Origin: DASRSS01 sp963799045
GTDB taxonomy: Bacteria; Actinomycetota; Actinomycetes; Mycobacteriales; Jatrophihabitantaceae
Direction of reading: 5' to 3'
Assembly (NCBI GenBank): GCA_963799045.1
Contig: CAWCVN010000005.1
Span: 558,001-622,000 of the forward strand
Length of the DNA stretch: 64,000 bases
Shown here one piece after another: positions 25,668-33,405 of this stretch (within the stretch, counting starts at the first letter, position 1; each line of letters starts with the position of its first letter). The notes beneath the pieces are model-generated. The model saw only the letters and a program-made list of their open reading frames with translations. It did not search any database and had not been told where the DNA came from. Both the position numbers and the translations under genes were made by a program.

Positions 25668-26711
25668 GTGGCGCGTGAGCACCCGACGCTCGTCCAGGTT
25701 GCTGCCGCGGCCGGAGTCTCGGTCGCCTCGGCGTCGCGCGCCCTGTCCGGCGCGTCGGCCAGCCCCCGAATGGTCGAGGCCGTCCGGCGCGCCGCGGCCG
25801 AGCTGGGCTACCTCCCCGACGCCGCGGCCCGGTCGCTGAAGGTGCGCCGCACCGAGCAGCTCGCGTTCGCCGTCGCCGACCTCGGCAACCCGGTGTATGT
25901 CGCGATGATGCGGGCGATCGAGGGCGTGGTGCGGGCGGCGGGATACCGACTGGTCGTCTCGGCCACGGGCGCGGACCCGGAGGTCGAGATCGAGGTGATC
26001 CGCGGCATCAACCGTGGCTACGCCGACGGGCTGATCGTCAGCCCGATCCGCATCACCGACGAGGTCATCACCGAGATCGAGCGCGCCCGAGTGCCCGTGG
26101 TCGTCATCGGCACGCTGCCCAGACGCGCCGAGATCGACAACGTCCGGACGAACTCCGCGCGCGGCGTGGGCCACGCCGTGACCCACCTGATCGACGGCGG
26201 CCGGACCGCGATCGGGTTCGTCAACGGGCCGGCCGACACCGTTCCCGGCGCGGCCCGGGCAAAGGGCTTCCGGCGGGCGATGGACGCGGCCGGGATCGCC
26301 GTTGCGGCCGAGCAGGCCGTCGAAGCCGCCGACTTCACCCACGATGCGGGGGACAAGTCGACCGCGGCGCTGCTCGAGCACTTCCGCCCGGATGCATTGA
26401 TCTGCGCCAACGACCTGCTCGCGATCGGGGCGATGCGCGCGCTGCGTCGCGCCGGGCTGCGGGTGCCGCGCGACGTCGCGGTGGTCGGCATCGACGACAC
26501 CGAGCTCGCAGAGCTCGCGACGCCGCCGCTGACCAGCGTCTCGCTCGGGTCCGAGGAGCGCGGCCGCATCGCCGCCACCATGCTGCTGGACCGCCTCGCC
26601 GACCGCGACCGGCCCACCCAGCGCGCCTCGGTGGCGCCCAAGCTCGTCGTGCGTTCCTCGAGCGACCCGGCTGCGCGTGCCGCCGGGAGAGCCGGGCGCG
26701 CGGCGCGGTGA
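25668..26711 (+). CDS. LacI-family transcriptional regulator
   Basis: From GTG 25668 (GGGAGA just upstream; ATG 25650 is an alternative) the frame gives 347 residues. The N-terminal HTH and hinge read LVQVAAAAGVSVASASRALS, then AAELGYLPDAAARSLKVRRT. The periplasmic-binding-protein-like effector domain follows, with FAVADLGNPVYVAMMRAIEG, ICANDLLAIGAMRALRRAGL and VAVVGIDDTELAELATPPLT. It should repress the downstream sugar-transport operon and itself through the operator at 25609-25633 until the substrate or a product binds. The stop overlaps the first permease start (GTGA). Confidence 0.9.
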   Translation: MAREHPTLVQVAAAAGVSVASASRALSGASASPRMVEAVRRAAAELGYLPDAAARSLKVRRTEQLAFAVADLGNPVYVAMMRAIEGVVRAAGYRLVVSATGADPEVEIEVIRGINRGYADGLIVSPIRITDEVITEIERARVPVVVIGTLPRRAEIDNVRTNSARGVGHAVTHLIDGGRTAIGFVNGPADTVPGAARAKGFRRAMDAAGIAVAAEQAVEAADFTHDAGDKSTAALLEHFRPDALICANDLLAIGAMRALRRAGLRVPRDVAVVGIDDTELAELATPPLTSVSLGSEERGRIAATMLLDRLADRDRPTQRASVAPKLVVRSSSDPAARAAGRAGRAAR

Positions 26712-27661
26712 GCATGACCAGTTCGCCGCCGCGGGCGGCTGCGCCGGCGCATCCCGCGGCGGGGCGACGGCCAGGGCCTGGAGGCCGCAGGCGGCGCGAA
26801 TCGCGCGACACGTGGTTGCTCGTGCTGCCGGCGCTCGTGCCGGTACTGGCGCTGAGCGTCGTGCCGCTGGCCCGCGGTGTGTATCTGGGGTTCACCGACG
26901 AGCGAGCCGGCCTGGGCGTCCCCACCCACTTCGTGGGGTTCGACAACTTCGTCGCGCTGTGGCACAACACGCTGTTCCTGCAGTCGTTCCGCATCGGCCT
27001 GATCTGGGCGGTGTCGGTGACGGTCATCCAGTTCGTCCTCGCCCTCGGGCTCGCGCTGCTGCTCAACGAGGACCTCAAGTTCCGCTGGCTGGCCCGCACG
27101 CTCGCCCTTATTCCGTGGGCGATGCCCCCGGTGATCGTCTCGATCATGTGGCGGCTGCTCTACAGCCCCACCGTCGGCCCGATCGACGAGATGCTCAACA
27201 AGCTGCACGTCACGCACACACAGATCAACTGGCTCGGCGACTTCAACACCGCCCTCCCGGCGGTGATCGTCGTCGGCGTGTGGGTGGGCATGCCGCAGAC
27301 CACCGTCACCCTGCTCGCCGGGCTGCAGGGCATCCCGGCCGAGCTGCGCGACGCGGCCAGTGTCGACGGGGCCGGTGCGTACCGGCGCTTCGTGCACATC
27401 ACGCTGCCGCACCTGCGCCCGGTGATCGTCGCGATCACCTCGCTGAACTTCATCTGGAACTTCAACTCCTTCGACCTCGTCTACGTCCTCACCGCGGGCG
27501 GGCCGGGCGGCAAGACGATGCTGCCGATGCTGTTCGCCTACAACGAGGCGTTCCGCTACGGCGAGTTCGGGCGCGCCGCGGCCATGGGCGACGTCATGGT
27601 GCTGGTGGTCGTGATCTTCCTCGGCTTCTACCTGCGGGCCGGGCTGCGGAGGGACCGATGA
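26708..27661 (+). CDS. ABC sugar transporter permease (MalF/UgpA-like)
   Basis: 317 residues with a roughly 35-residue basic arm, then six membrane helices starting WLLVLPALVPVLALSVVPLA. The cytoplasmic EAA loop is at about 215-235 (IPAELRDAASVDGAGAYRRF), which contacts the ATPase. This is the carbohydrate uptake family 1 permease. It starts by GTGA overlap with the LacI gene and ends by ATGA overlap with the second permease. No ATPase gene lies in the operon, so a shared MsiK/MalK-type ATPase encoded elsewhere is expected. Confidence 0.9.
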   Translation: MSMTSSPPRAAAPAHPAAGRRPGPGGRRRRESRDTWLLVLPALVPVLALSVVPLARGVYLGFTDERAGLGVPTHFVGFDNFVALWHNTLFLQSFRIGLIWAVSVTVIQFVLALGLALLLNEDLKFRWLARTLALIPWAMPPVIVSIMWRLLYSPTVGPIDEMLNKLHVTHTQINWLGDFNTALPAVIVVGVWVGMPQTTVTLLAGLQGIPAELRDAASVDGAGAYRRFVHITLPHLRPVIVAITSLNFIWNFNSFDLVYVLTAGGPGGKTMLPMLFAYNEAFRYGEFGRAAAMGDVMVLVVVIFLGFYLRAGLRRDR

Positions 27662-28494
27662 CGACGCCCCGCCGCGCCGCCACCCGGACCGGTCAGTACC
27701 TCGCACTGGCTGCGTATCTGGTCTTCCTCGGGTTCCCGCTGCTGTGGCTGCTGTCGCTGTCGCTGAAGGACCCGCGTGAGCTGGCCACGCTCAATCCGAG
27801 CCTGATCCCGCACCACTTCGACTGGGGCAACTACAGCGACGCGCTCTCTAAGGCCGGTCTGCTGCGCTCGGCCTGGAACAGCACCGAGGTCGCGATCGGC
27901 GCGACGGTGCTGACGATCGCCGTCGCGCTGCCCGCCGCCTACGCGCTGGGTCGGTTCCGGTCACGGCTGCGTGGCGTCGCCACCGCGTGGATACTCGTCA
28001 GCCAGCTGTTCCCTGTGGTGCTGATCGTCATCCCGCTGTTCATGATCCTGCGGTCGCTGCACCTGCTGAACTCGCTGTTCGGGCTCACCCTGGTCTACGT
28101 CGTGTGGACGCTGCCGTTCGTGCTCTGGATGCTGCGCGGCTACGTGGCGGCGCTGCCGGTAGAGCTGGAGGAGGCCGCGGCGGTCGACGGCGCCAGCCGC
28201 TCGCGGATCCTGATCAGCATCGTCCTGCCACTGCTGCGTCCCGGCCTCGTCGCCACGTCGATGTTCGCGTTCATCTCCGCCTGGAACGAGTTCTTCTTCG
28301 CCCTGGTCCTGCTGCGCGGCAACACCAGGACACTGCCGCTCACGCTGGCCCAGTTCGTCGGCTCGGAGGGTCAGGTCGCGCTGGGCCCGCTGGCGGCCGC
28401 ATCCGTGCTTGCCACCATTCCGAGCCTGGCCGTCTTCGCCGCCATTCAAGGCCGCCTCACCTCCGGCCTGCTTGCCGGCGCGGTGAAGGGCTAG
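27658..28494 (+). CDS. ABC sugar transporter permease (MalG/UgpE-like)
   Basis: 278 residues, six membrane helices, with the EAA loop LPVELEEAAAVDGASRSRIL. The C-terminal part (FAFISAWNEFFFALVLLRGN) is typical of MalG-like permeases. ATG 27658 overlaps the stop of the first permease, so equimolar synthesis is expected. It forms the membrane channel with the preceding gene product and receives substrate from the lipoprotein encoded next. Confidence 0.9.
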   Translation: MTTPRRAATRTGQYLALAAYLVFLGFPLLWLLSLSLKDPRELATLNPSLIPHHFDWGNYSDALSKAGLLRSAWNSTEVAIGATVLTIAVALPAAYALGRFRSRLRGVATAWILVSQLFPVVLIVIPLFMILRSLHLLNSLFGLTLVYVVWTLPFVLWMLRGYVAALPVELEEAAAVDGASRSRILISIVLPLLRPGLVATSMFAFISAWNEFFFALVLLRGNTRTLPLTLAQFVGSEGQVALGPLAAASVLATIPSLAVFAAIQGRLTSGLLAGAVKG

Positions 28495-28548
28495 CCCTGC
28501 GCCCCAAGCGTCCCGTCCACCCGCACCACCGACACCGAAGGAGCAACG

Positions 28549-29855
28549 ATGAGAACCAGACGAGCCGTCGCGCTCGCAACCGCCGCCCTCGCCACCACGG
28601 CGCTGGTCAGTGCCTGCAGCAGCTCGGGCGGCACCAGCAGGGCGGCACCAGCAGCGGCGGCACCAGCAGCGGCAAGGTCAGCTTGCAGTTCCAGAGCCTG
28701 GCCTTCCAGAAGCCCACGATCGCCGCGGTGAAGAGCATCGTGGACTCGTGGAACGCCGCGCACCCGGACATCCAGGTCAAGCTGGTGCAGGGCAGCTGGG
28801 ACTCCGTACACGACCAGCTCGTGACCCAGTTCGAGGGTGGAACGGCGCCGGACATCATCCACGACGACGCCGCCGACATGTCCGGTTTCGCCTCCCAGGG
28901 CTACGTCGCCGACCTGAGCGGTTACCTGTCCAGCGACGTGAAGAAGGCCGTCCCGCAGGGTTCGTGGGACACCGTCACCCAGGGCGGGAAGGTGTTCGGT
29001 GCGCCGACGCTGCTGCAAAGCTACGTCGTGTTCGCCAACACCGACCTGCTGCGCAAGGACGGAATCACCGTCCCGACCAGCGGCACCGTGAGCTGGGACC
29101 AGCTGCAGTCGATGGCCAAGCAGGCCACCAAGGGCGGCACCTACGGCCTCGGTTGGGGGCTGAAGTCGCCGACGGCGACGATGATGACGCTGGGCCTGAA
29201 CTTCGGCGGCACCTACTTCAACGGCACCGGCAAGGATGCGAAGATCAGCATCGGCGACGCCGAGAACCAGGTGCCCGAGCGCATTCACACGATGGCCTAC
29301 GGCGACAAGTCGATCGACCCGACCTCGCTGACCCAGTCGGGTACCGACGTGCTGCCCAGCTTCTACGCGGGCAAGGAGGCGATGATCGTGGGCGGCAACT
29401 ACATCGCGCAGCAGATCAGCGAGCAGGCGCCGAAGAACTTCCACTGGGCGGTGCTGCCCCCGCTGTCGGGCTCGTCCGGCGCGGACCAGGCGGCCGACCC
29501 GCAGGTACTGGCCGTGTCGAAGGCGAGCAAGCACACCAAGCAGGCGGCGGAGTTCATCAACTACTTCATGTCCGCCGACAACCTGGCGAAGGTGGCCGAG
29601 GGCGACTGGTTGATACCGACCTCGACGGCGGCCGCACAGGTCGTGCAGCAGCAGACCAACGGCGCCAACGGCTGGACGCAGACCTTGGCCGGTGCGCAGT
29701 ATCAGGTCTCCGCGCCGTTCCAGTCCGCGACGAACTACCCGCAGTGGAAGGACCAGATCGCAACTCCGGCGTTCCAGCAGTACCTGGCGAACAAGATCAG
29801 CCTGCAAGCGCTGGACCAGAAGCTGACCGACGGGTGGACCCAGGTCAACCAGTAG
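28549..29855 (+). pseudogene. ABC sugar-binding lipoprotein, frameshifted near its N-terminus
   Basis: ATG 28549 follows GAAGGAG. The signal peptide MRTRRAVALATAALATTALV ends in the lipobox VSAC with lipid Cys at residue 23. The solute-binding domain follows (PTIAAVKSIVDSWNAAHPDI through AAEFINYFMSADNLAKVAEG), with about 435 residues in total. The frame breaks at about 28640 in a Gly-Thr-Ser linker built of three 15-bp units (GGCGGCACCAGCAGC); the first unit lacks one C. Adding one base restores GGTSSGGTSSGGTSSGK and the whole protein. As read the gene is broken, but sequence error is quite possible. The protein would select the substrate imported by this operon. Confidence 0.85.
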
Positions 29856-29878
29856 GGCCACCGGAGATCAGCACGCGG

Positions 29879-29905
29879 GGGTGGCCCGGTGACCCCGGGC
29901 CACCC
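29879..29905 (+). terminator. Intercistronic GC-rich hairpin after the binding-protein gene
   Basis: Perfect 11-bp arms GGGTGGCCCGG (29879-29889) and CCGGGCCACCC (29895-29905) with a TGACC loop. No T-run follows. Its place after the binding-protein gene suits an attenuator or 3'-stabilising structure that lets the lipoprotein be made in excess. Confidence 0.6.
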
Positions 29906-30002
29906 GCTCGCGAGGACCACGACCGCGGGAGCAACAGTTGAAAACCCGAGTGAACACACGCCGCCGCTTCGCGGACCACGCCACGGCGGGAAGGGCAGCG
30001 CG

Positions 30003-31151
30003 GTGAGTCTGCTGCAGGACAAGGCCGTCGGCGCGATCGCCGGCGCGGCGGTGGGTGACGCCCTGGGCGGCGCCACTGAGGGCTGGACGCCGGAACAGAT
30101 CCGCGAGCGGCACGGCGGATGGGTCACCGGCATCGTCGGGCCGTTTCACGAGAACTGGCGGGAGGCCCGACCGATCGCGCCGTACCACAAGGGCGACGGG
30201 CACGTCACCGATGACACGTTGATGACCCGCGCGTTGGTGGAGGTCTACGCGAAGCGGCGTGCGCACCTGGACGCGTACGCCGTCGCGGAGGACCTGGTGC
30301 CGCTGCTGATCCAGGACAAGCGGTGGGTGCCGGAGCTGGAGGCGGAGGCGCTGCTGCTCAGCCGGCTGTTCCTTGCGGAGAAGTGGCTGGTCGCGCGCCT
30401 GCACTACGGGCACGTGGACCCGCGCGAGGCGGGAGTCGGCAATATCGTCAACTGCGGCGCGAGCATGTACCTCACCCCGGTCGGTGTGCTGAACGCCGCC
30501 GATCCGCAGGGCGCGTACGCGGAGGCGATCGACATCGCCGGAGCGCACCAGTCCAGCTACGGGCGCGAGGCAGCCGGTGTGTTCGCCGCAGCGGTGGCGG
30601 CGGCCATGGACCCCGGCGCCACCGCCGAATCGGTGGTCGCCTGCGCGGCCGAGCTGGCCCATGACGGCACCGGCGCGGCGGTCGAAGCCGTGCTCGCCGC
30701 GGCCGGCCGGCAGACCGACTGGCGCGAGGCCATCCCCGCACTGCGCGCCGCGGTCGCGCCGTACGACACGGTCGGGCCGGACTACCGTGTGCCGGAGTTG
30801 GACGCGCGCCGCCCCAGCCGCACCAAGTCGATCGAGGAGCTGCCCATCGCGCTCGGCCTGGTGCTGCTGACCCGCGGCAGCTACCGCGACGCGGTGCTCG
30901 GCGCGGTGAACTACGGGCGGGACGCGGACTCGATCGCCACGATGGCCGGCGCGATCACCGGCGCGCTCGGTGGCGTCGAGGCGGTTCCTGCGCAGTGGCG
31001 CTCGCAGGTGGCCACCGCGAGTCGAATGGACATCGAGGAGCCGGGACGCGTGCTCGCCGAGCTGGCCGTCGAGCTGGATGGCCGTGACACCGAGCGCATC
31101 TCGCGCCGCGCCGCGGCACGGCGCCGGCTCATGGACTCGGGCGGCGCCTGA
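30003..31151 (+). CDS. ADP-ribosylglycohydrolase (DraG/ARH)-family protein, first of two
   Basis: 382 residues from GTG 30003, with GGAAGGG upstream. The metal-binding motifs of the family are intact: GAAVGDALGG (about 15-23), VTDDTLMTRAL (about 68-78) and YGRDADSIATMAGAITGALG (about 304-323). Family enzymes hydrolyse N- or O-glycosidic bonds to ADP-ribose using two Mg ions. In an operon with sugar permeases and a ribokinase-like kinase, cleavage of an imported ribosyl-type glycoside is more likely than reversal of protein ADP-ribosylation. No ADP-ribosyltransferase is nearby. The next gene starts 3 bases after the stop. Confidence 0.85.
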   Translation: MSLLQDKAVGAIAGAAVGDALGGATEGWTPEQIRERHGGWVTGIVGPFHENWREARPIAPYHKGDGHVTDDTLMTRALVEVYAKRRAHLDAYAVAEDLVPLLIQDKRWVPELEAEALLLSRLFLAEKWLVARLHYGHVDPREAGVGNIVNCGASMYLTPVGVLNAADPQGAYAEAIDIAGAHQSSYGREAAGVFAAAVAAAMDPGATAESVVACAAELAHDGTGAAVEAVLAAAGRQTDWREAIPALRAAVAPYDTVGPDYRVPELDARRPSRTKSIEELPIALGLVLLTRGSYRDAVLGAVNYGRDADSIATMAGAITGALGGVEAVPAQWRSQVATASRMDIEEPGRVLAELAVELDGRDTERISRRAAARRRLMDSGGA

Positions 31152-31154
31152 GCG

Positions 31155-32501
31155 ATGCTGCGACTGACGTGGGTTCAGCCCGAGGACCTCGTGCCGCACG
31201 CGTTCGTCCAGGCGGCCGCGGAGGGGATCGACGTGGCGCCGCTGGCCGAAAGGTGGCGCGCCGCCGGCGGACCGCTCACCCCGCCGGTGGGCGGCGCGTT
31301 CGAGGACCCCGGTCTGGCCGGCCTGCGCGGGCTGGCCGGTGAGTTGCTCGACGAGCTGGACCGCCTCGCGGCAGACCGGGCCGTCGACCCCGACGAGCGC
31401 TACCGCGCCCAGCCCCGCCGCCGCGCCGCGGCGGTGCAGCCGGACACGGACCGGGTGCACGGGGCGTGGCTCGGGCGGGCGGCGGGCTGCCTGCTCGGCA
31501 AGCCGGTGGAGAAGATTCCCCGGGAGGGCATCCGCGCGGTCGCCGAGGCGACCGGGAACTGGCCGGTGCACGGCTACTTCACCGAGCGCGGCCTGCCAGC
31601 CGCCGTCGCCGAGCGCTGGCCGTGGAACCGGCGCAGCCGGGCGACCAGTCTGGTCGAGAACATCGACGGCATGCCCGAGGACGACGACCTCAACTTCGCC
31701 ATGCTCGCGCTGGCGCTGCTCGAGCGGCACGGGGCAGGCCTGAGTACCGAGGACGTCGCCCAGGCCTGGCTGAGCGAGCTGCCGGCGGGCCGGGTGTTCA
31801 CTGCCGAGCGGGCCGCCTACCGCAACCTGCTCGACGGGGTTCCGCCGGAGCGTGCGGCGCTCGTGCGCAACCCGTTCCGCGAGTGGATCGGCGCGCTGAT
31901 CCGGGCCGACGTCTACGGCTGGACACATCCGGGTGACCCGGGGGGCGCGGCCCGGGCCGCGCTGCCCGACGCGTGGCTGAGCCATCGGCGCAACGGCGTC
32001 TACGGGGCGCAGTTGGTTGCGGCGATGAGCGCCGTCGCGCTGGTCGCCGATGACGTCGACAGCGTCGTCGAAGCGGGGTTGTCGGTCGTGCCGGAGACCA
32101 GCCGGCTCGCGCAGGCCGTGCGGTACGGCAGCGATCTGGGCCGCTCGGGCCGCCGGCTCGACGACGCGCTCGACGCACTGCACGCGGCCTACGGCGAGCT
32201 GCACTGGGTCCATGCGGTCAACAACGCGGCGCTGATCGCCTACGCGCTGACCGCGTCCGGAGGCGAGTTCGTGCCCGCCACCGGCATCGCGGTGATGGGC
32301 GGCTGGGACACCGACTCCGCCGGTGCCACGGTCGGCGCCATCTGCGGCGCGCTGGCCGGCGCGGGTTCCCTGCCCGAGTCGTTCGTCGCGCCGCTGGACA
32401 ACCGGATCGCCAGCACCCTGCCCGGATTCGACGGCGTCGCGATCGACGGGCTCGCCGCGCGGACCGTCGCGGTCACCGCACGGCTGCAGGACGCGCAGTG
32501 A
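31155..32501 (+). CDS. ADP-ribosylglycohydrolase-family protein, second and divergent
   Basis: 448 residues. A roughly 95-residue N-terminal region precedes the ARH fold. Its motifs differ from its neighbour's: GRAAGCLLGKPVEKIP lacks the Asp of GDxLG, NIDGMPEDDDLNFAMLALAL has an acidic DDDLN, and MGGWDTDSAGATVGAICGAL keeps the C-terminal D-x-D. This is a separate subfamily often seen with sugar transport genes (from memory). The two proteins may act on different bonds or form a pair. Its stop overlaps the kinase start (GTGA). Confidence 0.78.
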   Translation: MLRLTWVQPEDLVPHAFVQAAAEGIDVAPLAERWRAAGGPLTPPVGGAFEDPGLAGLRGLAGELLDELDRLAADRAVDPDERYRAQPRRRAAAVQPDTDRVHGAWLGRAAGCLLGKPVEKIPREGIRAVAEATGNWPVHGYFTERGLPAAVAERWPWNRRSRATSLVENIDGMPEDDDLNFAMLALALLERHGAGLSTEDVAQAWLSELPAGRVFTAERAAYRNLLDGVPPERAALVRNPFREWIGALIRADVYGWTHPGDPGGAARAALPDAWLSHRRNGVYGAQLVAAMSAVALVADDVDSVVEAGLSVVPETSRLAQAVRYGSDLGRSGRRLDDALDALHAAYGELHWVHAVNNAALIAYALTASGGEFVPATGIAVMGGWDTDSAGATVGAICGALAGAGSLPESFVAPLDNRIASTLPGFDGVAIDGLAARTVAVTARLQDAQ

Positions 32502-33400
32502 GCGCGCGGATCGTCGTGCTCGGCAGCGCGAACATGGACCTCGTCGTCACGGTCGCGCGGGCGCCCGGCCGCGGCGAGACCGTGAGCGGGACCGGGTTCC
32601 ACACCGTGCCCGGTGGCAAGGGCGCCAACCAGGCGCTGGCCGCACGCCGGGCCGGGGGCCAGGTTCGGTTCCTGGGCGCCGTGGGCGACGACGCGTACGG
32701 CGCGCGGCTGCGTGAGCTGCTGGCCGGCGACGGCGTGGACGTCACCGGGCTCACCGTCGCCGCGGAACCGACGGGCACCGCCCACATCGTCGTCGACGAC
32801 GCCGGGGAGAACTCGATCGTCGTGGTGCCCGGGGCGAACGCCATCCTTCGGGTATTGACCGACGAGCACCGGGCGGCGATTGCTGATGCCGACGCGTTGC
32901 TGATGCAACTGGAGCTGCCGCTGTCGATCGTCGTCGAGGCGGCCGCCTTCGCGCACCGGCAGGGCGTCCGGACCGTGCTCACCCCGGCGCCGGCGGTCGA
33001 ACTGCCCGCCGGGCTCTACCGCGACCTGGACCTGCTCGTGCCCAACGAGCACGAGGCCGCGCTGTTGACCTCTCTCGTCGACGTCGAGGCAGCGGGCCGG
33101 GAGCTGCAGGCACGCGGCTGCGACGTGCTCGTGACCCGGGGTGCCTCCGGCGCGCGGTACTTCGGCGCCGCGCCGTTCGACGCGGCCGCGTTCGCGGTGC
33201 CCGCGGTGGACACCACCGCCGCGGGCGACTGCTTTGTCGGCGCGCTCGCCGTGGCCCGTGGCGAGGGCGCCGCGTACCCCGCCGCGGTCCGTTTCGCCTG
33301 CGCCGCCGCGGCCCTCGCCGTGGGCCGGGCCGGAGCATCCGCGGCAATCCCACGACGTGCCGAGATCGACCGATTCCTCGACCACCATCCGGAGCACTGA
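32498..33400 (+). CDS. PfkB-family sugar kinase, ribokinase-like
   Basis: 300 residues. The N-terminal VVLGSANMDLVVTVARAPGR and PGGKGANQALAARRAGG are PfkB signature 1 in its ribokinase form, with the GGKGAN substrate loop. VDTTAAGDCFVGALAVARG is signature 2 with the catalytic Asp and the anion hole (A-A-G-D). Length matches RbsK. It should phosphorylate ribose or a related sugar released by the glycohydrolases. It is coupled to both neighbours, by GTGA overlap upstream and a 5-base gap downstream. Confidence 0.88.
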   Translation: MSARIVVLGSANMDLVVTVARAPGRGETVSGTGFHTVPGGKGANQALAARRAGGQVRFLGAVGDDAYGARLRELLAGDGVDVTGLTVAAEPTGTAHIVVDDAGENSIVVVPGANAILRVLTDEHRAAIADADALLMQLELPLSIVVEAAAFAHRQGVRTVLTPAPAVELPAGLYRDLDLLVPNEHEAALLTSLVDVEAAGRELQARGCDVLVTRGASGARYFGAAPFDAAAFAVPAVDTTAAGDCFVGALAVARGEGAAYPAAVRFACAAAALAVGRAGASAAIPRRAEIDRFLDHHPEH

Positions 33401-33405
33401 GCCTC

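Noticed and set aside
30003..32501. Toxin-antitoxin or DarTG-like ADP-ribosylation reversal system
   Set aside because: No ADP-ribosyltransferase is present and the genes sit within a sugar-transport catabolic operon.
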